Below, piece by piece: positions 8,673-18,625 of a DNA stretch of 64,000 nt. The stretch's first letter is position 1. Every line of letters starts with the position of its first letter. The translations under genes were made by a program, and so were the position numbers. The DNA lies in assembly GCF_025642155.1 (NCBI RefSeq), contig NZ_CP106798.1:7998001-8062000 (forward strand), in the 5' to 3' direction. The notes under the pieces were generated by a model that saw only the letters and a list, made by a program, of their open reading frames with translations, did no database searches and was not told the DNA's origin. The DNA is from Streptomyces sp. HUAS 15-9. Lineage in GTDB: Bacteria; Actinomycetota; Actinomycetes; Streptomycetales; Streptomycetaceae.

Positions 8673-9639
8673 TGAACTCGAACTGCTGCGCCGCGCCAAC
8701 CCGGTGCCGGTCGACGGTGCCCACTTCGGTGACGGGCCGCTGGACCACCGGGCCGAGCGGCGGCTGAATCGGCTGCTGCACGATGCGGAGCCCGGCCGCC
8801 GCCGTTGGCGCCCGCGGCTGGTGTGGGGTCTCGGTGCCACCGTCGTCGTGTTGGGGACCGCCCTGGCCGTGCTGTTCAGCGGGCCCGGCACCGCTCCCGC
8901 CGTCGCCGCGCCCCGTCCGCTGACCGTGCGGGCCCACTCCACCCCCGTACCGCTCAGGCAACTGGCCGAGCTGGCCGAGGTGACCGCCGCGGACGGCTCC
9001 CCGAAGCTCCGCAAGGGCACGCATGTGCAGTCCTGGAGCCTCGGGATGAGCGACGACAAGCCGCCCATCACCCTCCCCGAGGAACGCATCGTGCGCTGGC
9101 GGGCGGACGACAGCCACACGGAACTCGTCGTGGCCACCGACCCGCGTCACCCGGGCCGCCCGGTCCTCACCGACGAGGGCGGCGAGCCACGCCTGGTCGA
9201 GGACGGCCATGTCCTCGACCGGCAGACGTATCCGCCGAGCTGGAGCGACGCCCCGCCCGAGGCCACGCCTCCGCACGATGCCGTACGACTGCGCTCGTAT
9301 CTGGCGGAGACGCTTCACAGCGAAGCGCTGACCACTCCAGAACTCCTCGACGCCACCAGGGAGTTGCTCGACCACTGGACGCTCGGTGCCCGCGAGTCGG
9401 CGGCGCTCGCCCGGCTCCTGGCGGACGCCAAGGGCCTGCGGGCCGTGGGGAGGGTGACGGACCGGCTCGGGCGGACCGGTCAGGTGTATGTGTACGACAC
9501 GAAGGGCATCCGCCGGATGCTGGTCCTGGACCCGGCCACCGGCGCCGTCCTGGGACTGGAGTCCACGTTCACCGAGGACGACCCCGAGTACGGCGTGCGG
9601 GCCGGCGACGTCATGGACTACAGCGCGTGGATGCGCTGA
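8665..9639 (+). CDS. CU044_5270-type membrane protein, presumed partner of the ECF sigma factor
   Basis: 324 residues: an N-terminal cytoplasmic part of about 55 residues ([20 protein letters not shown]), one transmembrane helix ([20 protein letters not shown]), then a large extracytoplasmic domain. This pattern, immediately downstream of an ECF sigma gene and overlapping it, is typical of the actinobacterial CU044_5270 family. Its short N-terminal segment may hold the sigma factor at the membrane. No classical zinc-binding anti-sigma motif is visible. A regulatory role is inferred from gene order. Confidence 0.75.
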   Translation: MADELELLRRANPVPVDGAHFGDGPLDHRAERRLNRLLHDAEPGRRRWRPRLVWGLGATVVVLGTALAVLFSGPGTAPAVAAPRPLTVRAHSTPVPLRQLAELAEVTAADGSPKLRKGTHVQSWSLGMSDDKPPITLPEERIVRWRADDSHTELVVATDPRHPGRPVLTDEGGEPRLVEDGHVLDRQTYPPSWSDAPPEATPPHDAVRLRSYLAETLHSEALTTPELLDATRELLDHWTLGARESAALARLLADAKGLRAVGRVTDRLGRTGQVYVYDTKGIRRMLVLDPATGAVLGLESTFTEDDPEYGVRAGDVMDYSAWMR

Positions 9640-9870
9640 TCACAGCCCCAGCTGCCGGGCGGCCGCGTCCACGGTACGGGTGCGGCTCATCACCGCCGGC
9701 CATGCCGCGTTCGAAGCGCACGCGGTGTCGCGGGACGCGGGCGAGGGCGCGCCGCTCGCAGCACCGACCGAAGGAGAGCGGCGGACACCAGCCGGTCCGC
9801 CGCGGAAAACGGACGTGGCCGCCGAGGCCGGGCACCCCGCGCCCGCCCTGCGACCGCCCGGGCCGAGAAG

Positions 9871-9899
9871 GTCCAGGTCAGTCGAGACGTGACCTGGAC
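9871..9899 (-). terminator. Hairpin terminator after the NTF2-like gene
   Basis: A perfect 10-bp inverted repeat (GTCCAGGTCA with TGACCTGGAC) with a 9-base loop, 18 bases beyond the stop codon of the minus-strand gene ending at 9917. The 277-base interval 9640-9916 between convergent genes holds nothing else I can name. Confidence 0.65.
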
Positions 9900-9916
9900 T
9901 CTCGCGACCCCTTTGC

Positions 9917-10282
9917 CTACTCGTCCCATGCCTGGATCATGATCTGTTCGGTGATCTTGCCCTCGCGCAGCGTGATCATCGACTCGGCGAGCACACGGAC
10001 GCCGTCGGCGTACTCGCAGGACTCGGTGAAGGCGGCGTGGTCGCCCTGGATGATGCACTGCTCCAGCTTGTGGGTCATGTCGCGGCTGTAGACGTCGTCG
10101 AGCAGTTCGGCTATCGCGGGCCGGCCGTGCAGGACCTTGGGATGGCTGGGCTGGGTGTTGCGGTCGATGATGCGGATCTCGGCGTCGTCCGCGTAGAGCG
10201 CCAGCAGGGTGTTCCCGGTGTTCCCCTCTATGCCCCGGCGCAGTGTCTCGGTGTCGAAGGTGGAGCCTGTCGCGGTGCCCAT
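9917..10282 (-). CDS. NTF2-like/SnoaL-fold protein
   Basis: A 121-residue cone-shaped alpha+beta barrel protein. The ATG at 10282 has a strong AAGGAGGT site; a longer frame upstream has none. The pattern NTLLALYADDAEIRIIDR, GRPAIAELLDDVY and ALTLREGKI-like ending (MITLREGKITEQIMIQAWDE) is typical of nuclear-transport-factor-2-like proteins, which include hydrolases, isomerases and polyketide cyclases. The substrate cannot be predicted. It is a single-gene unit with a hairpin terminator downstream. Confidence 0.82.
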   Translation of the reverse strand: MGTATGSTFDTETLRRGIEGNTGNTLLALYADDAEIRIIDRNTQPSHPKVLHGRPAIAELLDDVYSRDMTHKLEQCIIQGDHAAFTESCEYADGVRVLAESMITLREGKITEQIMIQAWDE

Positions 10283-10453
10283 GGTGACCTCCTTCGAGAG
10301 CCCGCGGCCCGACGGGGGACGAGCCGTGAGGACCCCTGCTACGAGCCTCCTCCGCCCCGGCGGGCTCGGCAAGCGCAGCCGGGCGCTCCGCCTGTCGGGT
10401 GAGGGGAGCCGTGCGCCCGTGTCCGCGCGGGGCCGCGGCACGTTGCTGAAAGC

Positions 10454-10747
10454 ATGATCTCAACACGACGTATCGTCGCCGCCGTCGGTCTTGCCGCCGG
10501 GGTCACGGGCCTCGCCGCACCGCTGGCGAACGCGGCCGAGGCGAGCGCACCGGACAACGCGAAGATCAACCCGATCACCATGCTCGACTCGCTCGCCGTC
10601 AGCGACATCCCGGCGGAGCACAGGGCGGAGCTGCCCCGGGTCTCCGACCAGCTGCACTCGATGAACCGGCTGAACGATCTGAACCAGCTGCACCAGGTCA
10701 CCGACCTGGTCGCCCCGGTGACCGGGCTGCTGCCCGCCGTCCAGTAG
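10454..10747 (+). CDS. Small secreted protein
   Basis: 97 residues with an obvious signal peptide (STRRIVAAVGLAAGVTGLAA, cleavage after ANA-A). The mature protein of about 70 residues has no cysteine. It contains a heptad-like Asn/Leu-rich stretch (LHSMNRLNDLNQLHQVTDL) ending in a hydrophobic tail, suggesting a short amphipathic or coiled region. The ATG at 10454 lacks a strong ribosome site. The function is unknown; small Streptomyces exported proteins of this shape are common. A hairpin terminator follows. Confidence 0.72.
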   Translation: MISTRRIVAAVGLAAGVTGLAAPLANAAEASAPDNAKINPITMLDSLAVSDIPAEHRAELPRVSDQLHSMNRLNDLNQLHQVTDLVAPVTGLLPAVQ

Positions 10748-10774
10748 CCGGCGCCGCGCCACCCCCCCCGCATC

Positions 10775-10802
10775 GTGGGCCGTCCGGAATCGGGCGGCCC
10801 AC
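10775..10802 (+). terminator. Hairpin terminator after the small secreted protein
   Basis: GTGGGCCG pairs with CGGCCCAC across a 12-base loop, 28 bases after the stop codon at 10747 and between convergent genes. Confidence 0.6.
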
Positions 10803-10886
10803 AAGCCGTGTACGGGACCGAGTGGCTCACGCGCCCTGTCCGGGACCGAGGCGCCCACGACCGTGTCCTCGACCGACGGGCGCGCG

Positions 10887-12647
10887 TCAGCCCGCCGTCG
10901 CGAGGAACTGCGTCGCCGCCAGTTCCGCGTAGAGCGGATCGGCGGCCACCAGCTCCCGGTGCGTGCCCACCGCGCGCACCCGGCCCGCGTCCATCACGAC
11001 GATCCGGTCGGCCATCGTCACCGTGGACAGCCGGTGCGCGACCACCAGGACGGTGGTCGACCGCGCCACGTCCGCGACCGTGTCGCGCAGCGCCGCCTCG
11101 TTCACCGCGTCCAGCTGCGAGGTCGCCTCGTCCAGGAGCAGCAGCCGGGGGCGGCGCAGCAGGGCGCGGGCGATGGCGACGCGCTGGCGCTCACCGCCCG
11201 ACAGCTTGGTCCCACGGTGCCCGACCAGCGTGTCCAGTCCCAGCGGCAGTCTGGCGACCAGGTCGTCCAGCCGCGTCGTCTTCACCACCCGTGCCACGCT
11301 GTCCTCGTCCGCCTCCGGATTGCCGAGCAGAAGGTTGTCCCTGAGCGATCCGGACAGCACCGGCGCGTCCTGCTCCACATACCCGATGGCCGAGCGCAGC
11401 CGGGGCAGCTCCCAGTCCGCCAGGCTCCGGCCGTCCAGCGTGATGTCCCCGGACTCGGGGTCGTAGAACCTCTCGATGAGGGAGAACACCGTCGTCTTGC
11501 CCGCGCCGGACGGTCCGACGAACGCCGTCATCCCGCGCGCCGGTATCGCGAAGCTGACCCCGTGGTGCACATGGGGCAGGTCGTCGGCGTACCGGAAGCG
11601 GACGCCCGTGAAGGCGAGGGAGGCGGGTTCGGCCCCCGCGGACGGCAACGGGGCCGGGTCGGCGGCCGGTTCGGCGGGCAGCCGCAGCGCCTCCTGGATA
11701 CGGGCGAGTGCCCCGGCGCCGGTCTGGTACTGCGTGATCGCGCCGACGACATCCTGGATCGGCGACATCAGATAGAAGACGTAGAGCAGGAACGCCACCA
11801 GGGTGCCGATGCCGACCGCCCCGGTCGCCACCCGTGCCCCGCCCACGGCGAGGACGGTGATGAAGGCGATCTGCATCGCCAGCCCGGCCGTGTTGCCCGC
11901 CGCGGCCGACCACTTGGCGGCGCGCACACTCTGCCGCCACGACTCCTCGGCGGCCGCGTGCAGGGTCCGTTCCTCGCGGTGCTCGGCGCCCGACGCCTTC
12001 ACCGTGCGCAGCGCGCCGAGGGTCCTCTCCAGTGCGGCGCCCATCACACCGACCGCGTCCTGCGCCTGCCGGCTCGCCCGGTTGATGCGCGGCACGATCG
12101 CGCCGAGCACCGTGCCCGCGCCCGCGATCACCGCCATCGTGACCGCGAGCAGCACGGGATCGACGACGCCCATCATCACCACCGTGGCGACGAGTGTGAG
12201 CCCGCCGGTGCCGAGGGCGACCAGCGAGTCGGTGGTGACCTCGCGCAGCAGGGTGGTGTCCGAGGTGATGCGGGCCATCAGATCGCCCGGCTCGGTGCGG
12301 TCCACGGCCGTGATCCGCAGCCGCAGCAGATACGAGGACAGGGAGCGCCGGGCGCCGAGCACGACCGACTCCGCGGTGCGGCGCAGCACATACGAACCCA
12401 GCGCGCCCAGCGCCGCGTTGGCGACGACCAGGCACGCCATCGCGAGCAACGGCCCGGTGATGGACCGGTCGTGCGCCAGGTCGTCGATCAGTCCCCGGGC
12501 CACGAGCGGCAGCAGCAGCCCGGTCGCCCCGGTGACGAGTGCGAGCAGCGCGCCCGTCAACAGGGCCCAACGGTGGGGCCGTACGTATCCGAGAAGGAGC
12601 CGCCACGCGGGCGGCTCGCTCTCCCTGTCCGTCGCAGCGTCGCTCAC
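10887..12647 (-). CDS. ABC exporter, fused membrane and ATPase domains
   Basis: A 586-residue half-transporter of the multidrug/lipid exporter class. The N-terminal two thirds hold six transmembrane helices (type-1 exporter fold). The nucleotide-binding domain starts near residue 345, with Walker [10 protein letters not shown] at about residue 375, Q-loop [11 protein letters not shown], signature [16 protein letters not shown] at about 482, Walker [10 protein letters not shown] and the switch His in VVAHRLST. It must dimerise to act. The GTG start at 12647 has AGGAG six bases upstream. No partner or drug-resistance gene is adjacent, so the substrate is unknown. Confidence 0.93.
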   Translation of the reverse strand: MSDAATDRESEPPAWRLLLGYVRPHRWALLTGALLALVTGATGLLLPLVARGLIDDLAHDRSITGPLLAMACLVVANAALGALGSYVLRRTAESVVLGARRSLSSYLLRLRITAVDRTEPGDLMARITSDTTLLREVTTDSLVALGTGGLTLVATVVMMGVVDPVLLAVTMAVIAGAGTVLGAIVPRINRASRQAQDAVGVMGAALERTLGALRTVKASGAEHREERTLHAAAEESWRQSVRAAKWSAAAGNTAGLAMQIAFITVLAVGGARVATGAVGIGTLVAFLLYVFYLMSPIQDVVGAITQYQTGAGALARIQEALRLPAEPAADPAPLPSAGAEPASLAFTGVRFRYADDLPHVHHGVSFAIPARGMTAFVGPSGAGKTTVFSLIERFYDPESGDITLDGRSLADWELPRLRSAIGYVEQDAPVLSGSLRDNLLLGNPEADEDSVARVVKTTRLDDLVARLPLGLDTLVGHRGTKLSGGERQRVAIARALLRRPRLLLLDEATSQLDAVNEAALRDTVADVARSTTVLVVAHRLSTVTMADRIVVMDAGRVRAVGTHRELVAADPLYAELAATQFLATAG

Positions 12648-12804
12648 GGTGCTCCTCGTCCGGAGTCGGGTGGAGCACTCAGGCTACGTCGGGCGGCTGG
12701 AGGGCTGCTGCGGCCCCACCGTCGCCCGTACGCCGCGCTCGGCACGGTGGATGCGATCCTTCCTGGTGACGGGTGAGGGGCCGGTGACCCCAGGGGCGGG
12801 TAAA

Positions 12805-12820
12805 ATACCCCTGAGGGTAT
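12805..12820. promoter_or_regulatory. CsoR/CstR-type operator
   Basis: ATACCCCTGAGGGTAT is a perfect 6-bp inverted repeat (ATACCC and GGGTAT) with a 4-base centre. This is the class of dyad bound by CsoR/RcnR-family repressors. It ends 16 bases before the GTG start of the CsoR-like gene, in the right place for autorepression. Confidence 0.78.
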
Positions 12821-12824
12821 ATGA

Positions 12825-13124
<300 letters not shown>

Positions 13125-13251
13125 CGGTGTCCTGGACGACGCGTCGGCCGGCATGGACGAAAGATCCATGACGGCCGTTGCGCTCCGCGCCCTCACCGAT
13201 CGATCACGCGTAGGGTCGAAGGACAGGCACAGCGAGGGAAGGGGCCAGGCC

Positions 13252-14340
13252 ATGGCGCAGGAAGTACGCGGCGTGATCGCACCCGGGAAGGACCAGCCGG
13301 TGCGGGTCGAGACGATCGTGGTGCCGGACCCGGGGCCGGGAGAAGCGGTCGTACGCGTCCAGGCCTGCGGCGTCTGCCATACCGACCTGCACTACAAGCA
13401 GGGGGGCATCTCCGACGAGTTCCCCTTCCTGCTCGGCCACGAGGCGGCCGGGGTCGTGGAGTCGGTCGGCGAGGGCGTCACCGATGTGGCGCCGGGCGAC
13501 TTCGTGATCCTCAACTGGCGTGCGGTGTGCGGGAACTGCCGGGCCTGTCTGCGTGGCCGCCCCTGGTACTGCTTCAACACCCACAATGCCGGCCGGCGGA
13601 TGACCCTGGCTTCGAGCGGCCAGGAACTCTCCCCGGCGCTCGGTATCGGCGCCTTCGCCGAGAAGACCCTGGTCGCGGCCGGGCAGTGCACCAAGGTCGA
13701 CCCGGCCGTCTCCCCGGCGGTCGCCGGACTGCTGGGCTGCGGTGTGATGGCCGGCATCGGTGCCGCGATCAACACCGGCAACGTCGGCCGTGGGGACTCG
13801 GTCGCCGTCATCGGCTGTGGAGGCGTCGGGAACGCGGCCGTCGCCGGGTCGCGGCTGGCCGGCGCGGGGAAGATCATCGCCGTCGACATCGACGGCCGGA
13901 AGCTGGACAGGGCGCGCGGCATGGGTGCCACGCACACGGTCAACTCGAAGGAGACCGACCCCGTCGAGGCGATCCGCGAGCTCACCGGCGGCTTCGGGGC
14001 CGACGTCGTCATCGAGGCGGTCGGTCGCCCGGAGACGTACAAGCAGGCCTTCTACGCCCGCGACCTGGCCGGCACGGTCGTCCTCGTGGGGGTGCCCACC
14101 CCGGAGATGAAGCTCGAACTCCCGCTCCTGGACGTCTTCGGCCGCGGCGGCGCTTTGAAGTCGTCCTGGTACGGCGACTGCCTGCCCTCGCGCGACTTCC
14201 CCATGCTGATCGACCTGCATCTCCAGGGCCGTCTCGACCTGGAGGCGTTCGTGACCGAGACCATCCGGCTCGACGAGGTGGAGAAGGCGTTCGACCGGAT
14301 GCACCAGGGCGACGTCCTGCGCTCGGTGGTGGTGCTCTGA
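13252..14340 (+). CDS. mscR: S-(hydroxymethyl)mycothiol dehydrogenase
   Basis: A 362-residue zinc-dependent alcohol dehydrogenase of the MDR superfamily. It oxidises the mycothiol adduct of formaldehyde (and can act as a nitrosomycothiol reductase), the actinobacterial counterpart of glutathione-dependent formaldehyde dehydrogenase. Visible are the catalytic zinc ligands in GVCHTD (Cys42) and GHEAAG (His63), the structural-zinc Cys cluster [11 protein letters not shown] with a fourth Cys shortly after, and the NAD-binding [12 protein letters not shown]. The ATG at 13252 has a purine-rich AGGGAAGGGG site. The next gene overlaps its stop by one base. The same pair is known in mycobacteria (Rv2259-Rv2260), which supports the assignment. 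Confidence 0.92.
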   Translation: MAQEVRGVIAPGKDQPVRVETIVVPDPGPGEAVVRVQACGVCHTDLHYKQGGISDEFPFLLGHEAAGVVESVGEGVTDVAPGDFVILNWRAVCGNCRACLRGRPWYCFNTHNAGRRMTLASSGQELSPALGIGAFAEKTLVAAGQCTKVDPAVSPAVAGLLGCGVMAGIGAAINTGNVGRGDSVAVIGCGGVGNAAVAGSRLAGAGKIIAVDIDGRKLDRARGMGATHTVNSKETDPVEAIRELTGGFGADVVIEAVGRPETYKQAFYARDLAGTVVLVGVPTPEMKLELPLLDVFGRGGALKSSWYGDCLPSRDFPMLIDLHLQGRLDLEAFVTETIRLDEVEKAFDRMHQGDVLRSVVVL

Positions 14341-14969
14341 TGACCACGCGCATCGAACGCCTCGTCACCTCCGGCCGGTTCACGCTCGACGGCGGCACCT
14401 GGGACGTCGAGAACAACGTGTGGATCGTGGGCGACGAACGCGATGTGGTCGTCATCGACGCCGCGCACGACGCCGAGGCCATCGCCGACGCCGTGGCCGA
14501 CCGCCGGCTGACCGCCATCGTGTGCACGCACGCCCACAACGACCACATCAACGCGGCGCCCGCCCTCGCGGAACTGACCGGCGCCACCATCTGGCTCCAC
14601 CCGGACGACCTGCCGCTGTGGAAGCTGACCCACCCGGACCGGGAGCCCGACGCCCATCTGGCCGACGGACAGGTCATCGAGGGGCCCGGCCTCGACCTGA
14701 CGGTGCTGCACACCCCCGGCCACTCACTGGGCGCGGTGTGTCTGTACGACCCCGGCCTGGCCACCGTCTTCACCGGCGACACCCTCTTCAAGGGCGGCCC
14801 CGGCGCCACCGGCCGCACCTACTCGCACTTCCCGACGATCATCGAGTCGATCCGCGACAAGCTCCTCACCCTCCCGCCCGAGACGAAGGTCCTGACCGGC
14901 CACGGCGACTCGACGACCATCGGCGCCGAGGCGCCTCACCTGGAGGAGTGGATCGCCCGGGGCCACTGA
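14340..14969 (+). CDS. Metallo-beta-lactamase-fold hydrolase paired with mscR
   Basis: A 209-residue MBL-fold enzyme with the metal-binding HAHNDH motif (CTHAHNDHINAA), a second His in LHTPGHSLG and the Asp in FTGDTLF, ending with TGHGDST. This is the glyoxalase-II-like layout. The ATG overlaps the mscR stop codon (TGATG), so the two are coupled. By analogy with mycobacterial mscR neighbours it probably hydrolyses the S-formylmycothiol product to formate and free mycothiol; that reaction is inference, while the fold and coupling are clear. Confidence 0.9.
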   Translation: MTTRIERLVTSGRFTLDGGTWDVENNVWIVGDERDVVVIDAAHDAEAIADAVADRRLTAIVCTHAHNDHINAAPALAELTGATIWLHPDDLPLWKLTHPDREPDAHLADGQVIEGPGLDLTVLHTPGHSLGAVCLYDPGLATVFTGDTLFKGGPGATGRTYSHFPTIIESIRDKLLTLPPETKVLTGHGDSTTIGAEAPHLEEWIARGH

Positions 14970-15057
14970 GCGCCCCGGCGAAAAGGCGACAGAAGATGTC
15001 CGGCTTTCCCGTCAGTGTGGACGGCGACAGCAGTCGTACGGGTACGGGAGGCCGGAC

Positions 15058-15972
15058 ATGCCAGGTCCGCTGGAGGGAAAGGTCGCGCTGGTCGCCGGGG
15101 CGACACGGGGCGCGGGACGCGGGATCGCGGTGGAACTCGGCGCGGCCGGCGCCACCGTCTATGTCACCGGACGCAGCACCCGCGCCCGGCGCTCGGAGTA
15201 CGACCGCCCCGAGACCGTCGAGGACACCGCCGACCTGGTCACCGCGGCCGGCGGCCACGGCATCGCCGTACCGATGGACCATCTGCGACCGGCCGCGGTA
15301 CGCGCGCTCGTGGACCGTGTCGCGGACGAGCAGGGCCGCCTGGACGTGCTGGTCAACGACATCTGGGGCGGCGAGAACCTCTTCGAGTGGGACACCCCGG
15401 TCTGGGAGCACGACCTGGACAACGGGCTCCGACTGCTCCGGCTCGCGGTCGAGACCCACGCCATCACCAGCCACCACGCCCTGCCGCTCCTCCTGCGGCA
15501 CCCGGGTGGTCTGGTCGTGGAGGTCACCGACGGGACCGCCGAGTACAACCGCGACACCTACCGGGTGAACTTCTTCTACGACCTGGCCAAGGCGTCCGTC
15601 CTGCGCATGGGCTTCGCCCTGGCCCATGAACTGGGCCCGCGCGGTGCCACCGCCGTCGCGCTGACCCCCGGCTGGCTGCGCTCGGAGATCATGCTCGAAC
15701 AGTTCGGGGTCACCGAGGACAACTGGCCGGACGCCCTCGGCCGGGTTCCGCACTTCGCCATCTCGGAGACCCCGCGCTTCGTCGGCCGCGCCGTCACCGC
15801 CCTCGCCACCGACCCCGAGGTGGCTCGCTGGAACGGACAGTCCCTGTCCAGCGGCGGACTCGCCCAGGAGTACGGCTTCACGGACCTGGACGGCAGCCGC
15901 CCCGACGCGTGGCGTTACCTCGTCGAGGTACAGGACGCGGGCAGACCGGCGGACGTGACCGGATACCGGTGA
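15058..15972 (+). CDS. SDR family oxidoreductase
   Basis: A 304-residue short-chain dehydrogenase. The cofactor loop is AGATRGAGRGIAVEL, followed by VYVTGRST, where the Arg after the second strand suggests an NADP preference. The catalytic Tyr-x-x-x-Lys is in FYDLAKASVLRMG. ATG at 15058 follows GGGAGG. The C-terminal extension beyond the core is somewhat long (FTDLDGSRPDAWRYLVEVQD). It is about 90 bases after the mscR-hydrolase pair on the same strand. The substrate is unknown. Confidence 0.88.
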   Translation: MPGPLEGKVALVAGATRGAGRGIAVELGAAGATVYVTGRSTRARRSEYDRPETVEDTADLVTAAGGHGIAVPMDHLRPAAVRALVDRVADEQGRLDVLVNDIWGGENLFEWDTPVWEHDLDNGLRLLRLAVETHAITSHHALPLLLRHPGGLVVEVTDGTAEYNRDTYRVNFFYDLAKASVLRMGFALAHELGPRGATAVALTPGWLRSEIMLEQFGVTEDNWPDALGRVPHFAISETPRFVGRAVTALATDPEVARWNGQSLSSGGLAQEYGFTDLDGSRPDAWRYLVEVQDAGRPADVTGYR

Positions 15973-15973
15973 C

Positions 15974-16501
15974 TCACGGCTGGGGGAGAGGCCAGCGCGC
16001 GGAGTGACCGGGCGGCAGCGCGAGATCTTCGCGAACAGCGGTGTAGTAGCCCTCGCGGCCGGCGCGCTGCCGCTCCAGCAACGCCTGCCATGTCTCCGGA
16101 TCCCGCTGCCCCTCCCGCAGGTACCGTTCCATCTCCATCACCAGCACGACCCACGTCCGGGCCTTCTCCACCACCGCCGGGCTGCCCAGCAGGATCAGCG
16201 CCTCCCCGGACGGATCCCGGGCGACGGCCGCCTCGGCCAGCAGCGGCTTCGCCTCTTCCGGCGTCAGAGGATGCGGATGCGGGTCGATCTCGAAGTGGGC
16301 GGCCAGCCGGTACGTCAGCGTGACCGATGTCTTCAGCGTGCGGGCGTAGTCGGCGTACACCGCGAACCTCCGCTCCTCCCAGCGCGCCGCCTGCTCGCGC
16401 CGGAACCGGGCCCGATCACCCCTGACGACCGCCAGGTACGAGCCGAGCGCGCCGATCACGACGCCTATCAGGGCGGGGAGTTGCTGCATGAACGCGGACA
16501 T
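15974..16501 (-). CDS. Membrane-anchored protein of unknown function
   Basis: 175 residues. One N-terminal transmembrane helix (LPALIGVVIGALGSYLAVV) is followed by a positively charged, helical cytoplasmic domain (RARFRREQAARWEERRFAVY, EKARTWVVLVMEMERYLREG). This N-anchor plus helical bundle is common in streptomycetes. No catalytic motif is visible and no function is assigned. It is convergent with the SDR gene (stop codons one base apart) and divergent from the next SDR gene, with about 50 bases between starts. Confidence 0.75.
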   Translation of the reverse strand: MSAFMQQLPALIGVVIGALGSYLAVVRGDRARFRREQAARWEERRFAVYADYARTLKTSVTLTYRLAAHFEIDPHPHPLTPEEAKPLLAEAAVARDPSGEALILLGSPAVVEKARTWVVLVMEMERYLREGQRDPETWQALLERQRAGREGYYTAVREDLALPPGHSARWPLPQP

Positions 16502-16550
16502 GGGCGCACGCTAGCGGCCCTGCCGCCCGGCGTGGGACTAGGTTTCGCCC

Positions 16551-17348
16551 ATGACTGACCTCAAGCGGTTCGAAGGACACGGAGTTCTCGTCACGGGCGC
16601 CGCCCGCGGCATCGGCGCGGCCGTCGCCCGGCGGCTGGCCGAGGAGGGCGGACGGGTGCTGGTGACCGACCGGGACCTGCCCGAGGCGCAGAGGACGGCG
16701 GCCGCGTTGACCGAACAGGGCCTGGCGGTACGGGCGTTCGTCTGCGACGTCGCCGACCGGGGCTCCGTGGAGGCGGCCGTCGCCCATGCCGTGGCGACCC
16801 TCGGCTCGCTCGATGTGCTGGTCAACAGTGCCGCGCACTGCACCCCCGACGTCCCCCTCTTCGAGGACGAGCCGGACGACGCCTGGGCCCGCGATCTCGA
16901 CGTCACCCTCACCGGCGCCTACCGCTGCTGCCGCGCCGCCCTCCCGCACCTGGCCGCGTCCGGCCGGGGTGCCGTCGTGAGCATCGGCTCCGTCAACGCC
17001 GAACAGGACTTCGGCAACCACGCCTACAGCGCCGCCAAGGCCGGCCTCGGCTCCCTGACCCGCACCCTCGCCGGACACGCGGCGGCCCGTGGCGTCCGGG
17101 TCAATCTGGTGCAGCCGGGCACGGTCCGCACCTCCGCCTGGGAGGGGCGGGACGACGAACTCGAAGCCGTCCGCGCCCTGTACCCGCTCGGCCGCGTCGG
17201 AGAACCGGAGGACATCGCCGCCGCCGTGGCCTTCCTCGCCTCCCGCGACGCGGCCTGGATCACCGGCACGACGCTCCGGGTCGACGGCGGCCTCACCGCC
17301 GTCAACACCGGATTCCGTGCGGCGCTGGGGTCATCCCCGGACGAGTGA
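16551..17348 (+). CDS. SDR family oxidoreductase (FabG-like)
   Basis: A 265-residue classical short-chain dehydrogenase with cofactor motif TGAARGIGAAVARRL, an Asp in VTDRDL favouring NAD, the structural NSAA, catalytic Ser in SIGSVNA and Tyr-Lys in YSAAKAGLGS, and the C-terminal TGTTLRVDGGL. There is no Shine-Dalgarno sequence. A TAGGTT hexamer at 16539-16544 ends six bases before the ATG, so transcription may start at or next to the A of ATG (leaderless). The substrate is unknown. Confidence 0.9.
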   Translation: MTDLKRFEGHGVLVTGAARGIGAAVARRLAEEGGRVLVTDRDLPEAQRTAAALTEQGLAVRAFVCDVADRGSVEAAVAHAVATLGSLDVLVNSAAHCTPDVPLFEDEPDDAWARDLDVTLTGAYRCCRAALPHLAASGRGAVVSIGSVNAEQDFGNHAYSAAKAGLGSLTRTLAGHAAARGVRVNLVQPGTVRTSAWEGRDDELEAVRALYPLGRVGEPEDIAAAVAFLASRDAAWITGTTLRVDGGLTAVNTGFRAALGSSPDE

Positions 17349-17452
17349 AGTCAACCGTTTTGTCACAACCTGGCCGACCCCCGCAACCAATGGCGTCGCC
17401 CGCTGGTCTAGTTCTCGGAGACCGTAGGCATCGCGGAAGGAATGCACCCGTC

Positions 17453-18151
17453 ATGGGGGACATACGCAGACGAGGCGTCGTGGCGCTCGGCATCACCGCA
17501 CTGGTGGCGCCGCTCACCATCGCGCTCAGCACGGCACCGGCCCAGGCGGCCGCGAGCTGCACCACACAGGCCGGGCCGTACCAGAAGCAGGTGGAGAAGT
17601 TCCTCGGCCGCCCGGTCGACGGCAAGCAGTCCGCCGCCGACTGCAAGGCCATACAGGCGTTCCAGAACAAGCACGGCATCACCCCCGCCATCGGCTACGC
17701 GGGTCCCGTCACCTGGGGCGTGATGGACCTCATGAACAAGCAGAAGGCCGTCGGGACCAACCCCAACAGGGATGGCAAGTGCCCGGTGAACAAGGGCCGT
17801 ATCGCCTGCGTGAACCTGACGCTCCAGCTGAGCTGGATCCAGGACGGCAGGAAGCTGGTCTACGGGCCGGTGCCGGTGCGTACCGGGCGTAACGGGTACG
17901 AGACGCGCACGGGTCTGAAGAAGATCTACTGGAGGGACATCGACCACGTCTCGTCCGTCTACAACGTGCCGATGCCCTACAGCCAGTTCTTCGACGGCGG
18001 CCAGGCCTTCCACTCGGTGGGGCTCAGTATGTGGAACCCCCCGGGCTCGCACGGCTGCGTCAACATGACCACCACCACCGCCAAGAAGTACTGGTCGCTC
18101 CTGAAGACCGGCGACGACGTCTTCGTGTACGGCCGCAAGCCGGGCACCTGA
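17453..18151 (+). CDS. Secreted L,D-transpeptidase with peptidoglycan-binding region
   Basis: A 232-residue exported cell-wall enzyme. The N terminus is a twin-Arg-like start (MGDIRRRGVVALGITALV) with a signal-peptide end at AQA. Residues about 40-95 resemble a PG_binding_1 repeat (VEKFLGRPVDGKQSAADCKA, GYAGPVTWGVMDL). The YkuD catalytic domain ends with SHGCVNMTT near residue 200, where the Cys is the nucleophile that forms 3-3 peptide cross-links. The HSVG His lies upstream. ATG at 17453 is preceded by GGAAGGA at a wide spacing. Confidence 0.88.
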   Translation: MGDIRRRGVVALGITALVAPLTIALSTAPAQAAASCTTQAGPYQKQVEKFLGRPVDGKQSAADCKAIQAFQNKHGITPAIGYAGPVTWGVMDLMNKQKAVGTNPNRDGKCPVNKGRIACVNLTLQLSWIQDGRKLVYGPVPVRTGRNGYETRTGLKKIYWRDIDHVSSVYNVPMPYSQFFDGGQAFHSVGLSMWNPPGSHGCVNMTTTTAKKYWSLLKTGDDVFVYGRKPGT

Positions 18152-18187
18152 GCACAGCGGGCCCCGGTCGGCGGCAGCGCGGACACA

Positions 18188-18292
18188 TCATGCCTCCGGG
18201 GCATCACCGAAGTCGGGGATCACCAGCCGTGTCCCGCCCTGCCGGGCGGACTCGTGGGCGAAGATCCCCGGCAGTACCGTTCTCGCGGTCCA
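18188..18292 (-). pseudogene. Possible C-terminal remnant of a Gfo/Idh-type oxidoreductase
   Basis: The minus strand just upstream of a stop codon at 18188 reads GIFAHESARQGGTRLVIPDF, which resembles the last residues of Gfo/Idh/MocA-type dehydrogenases. The frame upstream loses coding character and no gene body is present. This is a weak call based on about 30 residues. The rest of the interval 18152-18435 holds nothing I recognise. Confidence 0.3.
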
Positions 18293-18435
18293 GGTCCTTG
18301 CGCGCGGTTCCGCCGAGGGATGAACTCCCCTGTACGCCTTGACAGATGGACGTGATGAGTAACACGGTCCGAAATGCCCGGATCGCTCGTACTTACTCAC
18401 ATCGCCTTCACGCCCACCGACATATGCTTCACGCC

Positions 18436-18609
18436 ATGTCCACCACTGTTGAAGCCGCTTCCGAGCGATCGGCCGCGGAGGTCAACGAGGAGATCCGGGC
18501 CCTGTGGCTCCGGTCGGGCGGGACACTGAGCGTCGAACAGCGCGAGGAGTACCGACGCCTCGTCCTGGAGTGGTCCACAGCGACCCCGTCCCCGTCCCGG
18601 GCGGCCTGA
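18436..18609 (+). CDS. Small conserved-looking protein
   Basis: 57 residues from ATG 18436 (an ATG at 18424 is also possible). The protein is soluble and helical (VNEEIRALWLRSGGTLSVEQ followed by REEYRRLVLEW), with a short Ser/Pro tail. Such small alpha-helical proteins recur in streptomycetes, but I cannot name a family. There is no ribosome site. Confidence 0.5.
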   Translation: MSTTVEAASERSAAEVNEEIRALWLRSGGTLSVEQREEYRRLVLEWSTATPSPSRAA

Positions 18610-18625
18610 GCACAGCCCCGGCCGA

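Noticed and set aside
9640..9740. Short minus-strand peptide ending VDAAARQLGL
   Set aside because: Looks slightly protein-like but too short and without a start or known family.
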